DNA from: Streptomyces sp. RFCAC02
Lineage (GTDB): Bacteria; Actinomycetota; Actinomycetes; Streptomycetales; Streptomycetaceae
Reading direction: 5' to 3'
Length of the DNA stretch: 64,000 bases
NCBI RefSeq assembly: GCF_004193175.1
Contig: NZ_SAUH01000001.1
Span: 496,001-560,000, forward strand
Below the pieces are notes generated by a model, which worked only from the letters and a program-made list of their open reading frames with translations, searched no databases and was not told where the DNA came from. Position numbers and translations under genes: made by a program. Each line of letters begins with the position of its first letter. Position 1 is the first letter of the stretch. This document shows, piece after piece, positions 63,547 to 64,000 of the stretch.

Positions 63547-64000
63547 TCAGTCGCGCGCGAACCCGAACCGGCCCGGCCGCGCGGCCCGCTCGTCCGGGGC
63601 CACCGCGCCGGCGCCCGCGGTCACCGTCTCGTAGACGGCGAGGATGTCGGCGCCGACCGTCGCCCAGTCGAACCGGCGGACGTGCGCGCTGCCCCGCGCG
63701 CGCAGCCCGGTCAGGCGCTCCGGGTCGGCGAGCAGCGCCACCGCGGCGTCGGCGAGGGCGTCGGCGTCCTCGTTCGGGAAGAGGGCGCCCGCCGCTCCCC
63801 CGTCCAGGACCTGCGCGAACGCGTCCAGGTCGCTGGCCAGCACGGCGGCACCCGCCGACATCGCCTCGACCAGGATGATCCCGAAGCTCTCGCCGCCGGT
63901 GTTGGGCGCGACATAGAGGTCGACGCTGCGCAGCAGCCGCGCCTTGTCCTCGTCGCTGACCATGCCGAGGAACTCCACCCGCTCCCGCGCCGCCGGCGGC
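63547..64000 (-). CDS. Glycosyltransferase family 4, C-terminal part (PimA-like); 5' end outside window
   Basis: Only the last ~151 residues are in the window, starting PPAARERVEFLGMVSDEDKA. The nucleotide-sugar site is GGESFGIILVEA, the GT4 E-x7-E motif. Position beside pdxS and the short LemA-like gene matches the phosphatidylinositol mannosyltransferase (pimA) locus of actinobacteria, so it probably starts PIM synthesis at the inner membrane. The N-terminal acceptor domain is not visible, so PimA is an inference. Confidence 0.8.
   Translation of the reverse strand, partial: PPAARERVEFLGMVSDEDKARLLRSVDLYVAPNTGGESFGIILVEAMSAGAAVLASDLDAFAQVLDGGAAGALFPNEDADALADAAVALLADPERLTGLRARGSAHVRRFDWATVGADILAVYETVTAGAGAVAPDERAARPGRFGFARD

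Overview
The window is a very high-GC actinobacterial chromosome segment. The developmental regulator BldD, a SARP/BTAD-type regulator, an actinobacterial integration-host-factor-like protein (sIHF) and the gene order all point to Streptomyces or a close relative. Most of it is conserved core chromosome, read mainly on the minus strand, with many 1-8 nt overlaps (ATGA, GTGA, TGATG) that suggest translational coupling.

Layout. (1) 0-9.1 kb: rpe (partial), rsmB, fmt, a small helix-turn-helix gene, priA (helicase motifs lost), metK, coaBC, rpoZ. (2) 9.1-20.4 kb: gmk, the sIHF gene mihF, then the pyrimidine operon pyrR-pyrB-pyrC-(PH-domain membrane protein)-carA-carB-pyrD-pyrF. pyrR is preceded by a textbook PyrR-binding RNA hairpin next to its Shine-Dalgarno sequence. 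(3) 20.5-21.1 kb: bldD, divergent from pyrR, with two adjoining BldD boxes over its promoter, and a 24-bp perfect-stem terminator shared with nusB. (4) 21.2-34.5 kb: nusB, efp, a metal-site-degenerate M24 peptidase homologue, a P-loop kinase-like gene, the shikimate cluster aroQ-aroB-aroK-aroC-aroE, mltG with a Q/Y/G-rich repeat tail, ruvX, alaS and two small membrane or associated proteins.

(5) 34.6-44.1 kb is the accessory part: an apparently leaderless NB-ARC-type regulator without a recognisable DNA-binding domain, rpsD, a DUF2470 (HugZ-like) gene behind an iron box, an alpha/beta hydrolase related to fluoroacetate dehalogenase but with a changed pocket, a divergent SARP/BTAD regulator, a 0.75-kb gene-free stretch, and a HEAT-repeat/MerR-HEAT gene pair behind a MerR-style operator. 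(6) 44.1-64 kb returns to core genes: rarA, a VKOR-type protein, hisS, a metallo-hydrolase, a cyclophilin, a DUF349 protein, relA (bifunctional Rel), apt, secF-secD-yajC, ruvB-ruvA-ruvC, yebC, pdxT-pdxS, a LemA-like gene and the C-terminal part of a glycosyltransferase.

No tRNA, rRNA, CRISPR array, insertion sequence, integrase, phage gene or toxin-antitoxin pair was seen. The most useful new leads are regulatory sites: the PyrR loop, the iron box, the MerR operator and an unexplained 23-bp palindrome upstream of mihF. Next come proteins whose family active site is altered (M24 homologue, dehalogenase-like hydrolase, regulator lacking an HTH).
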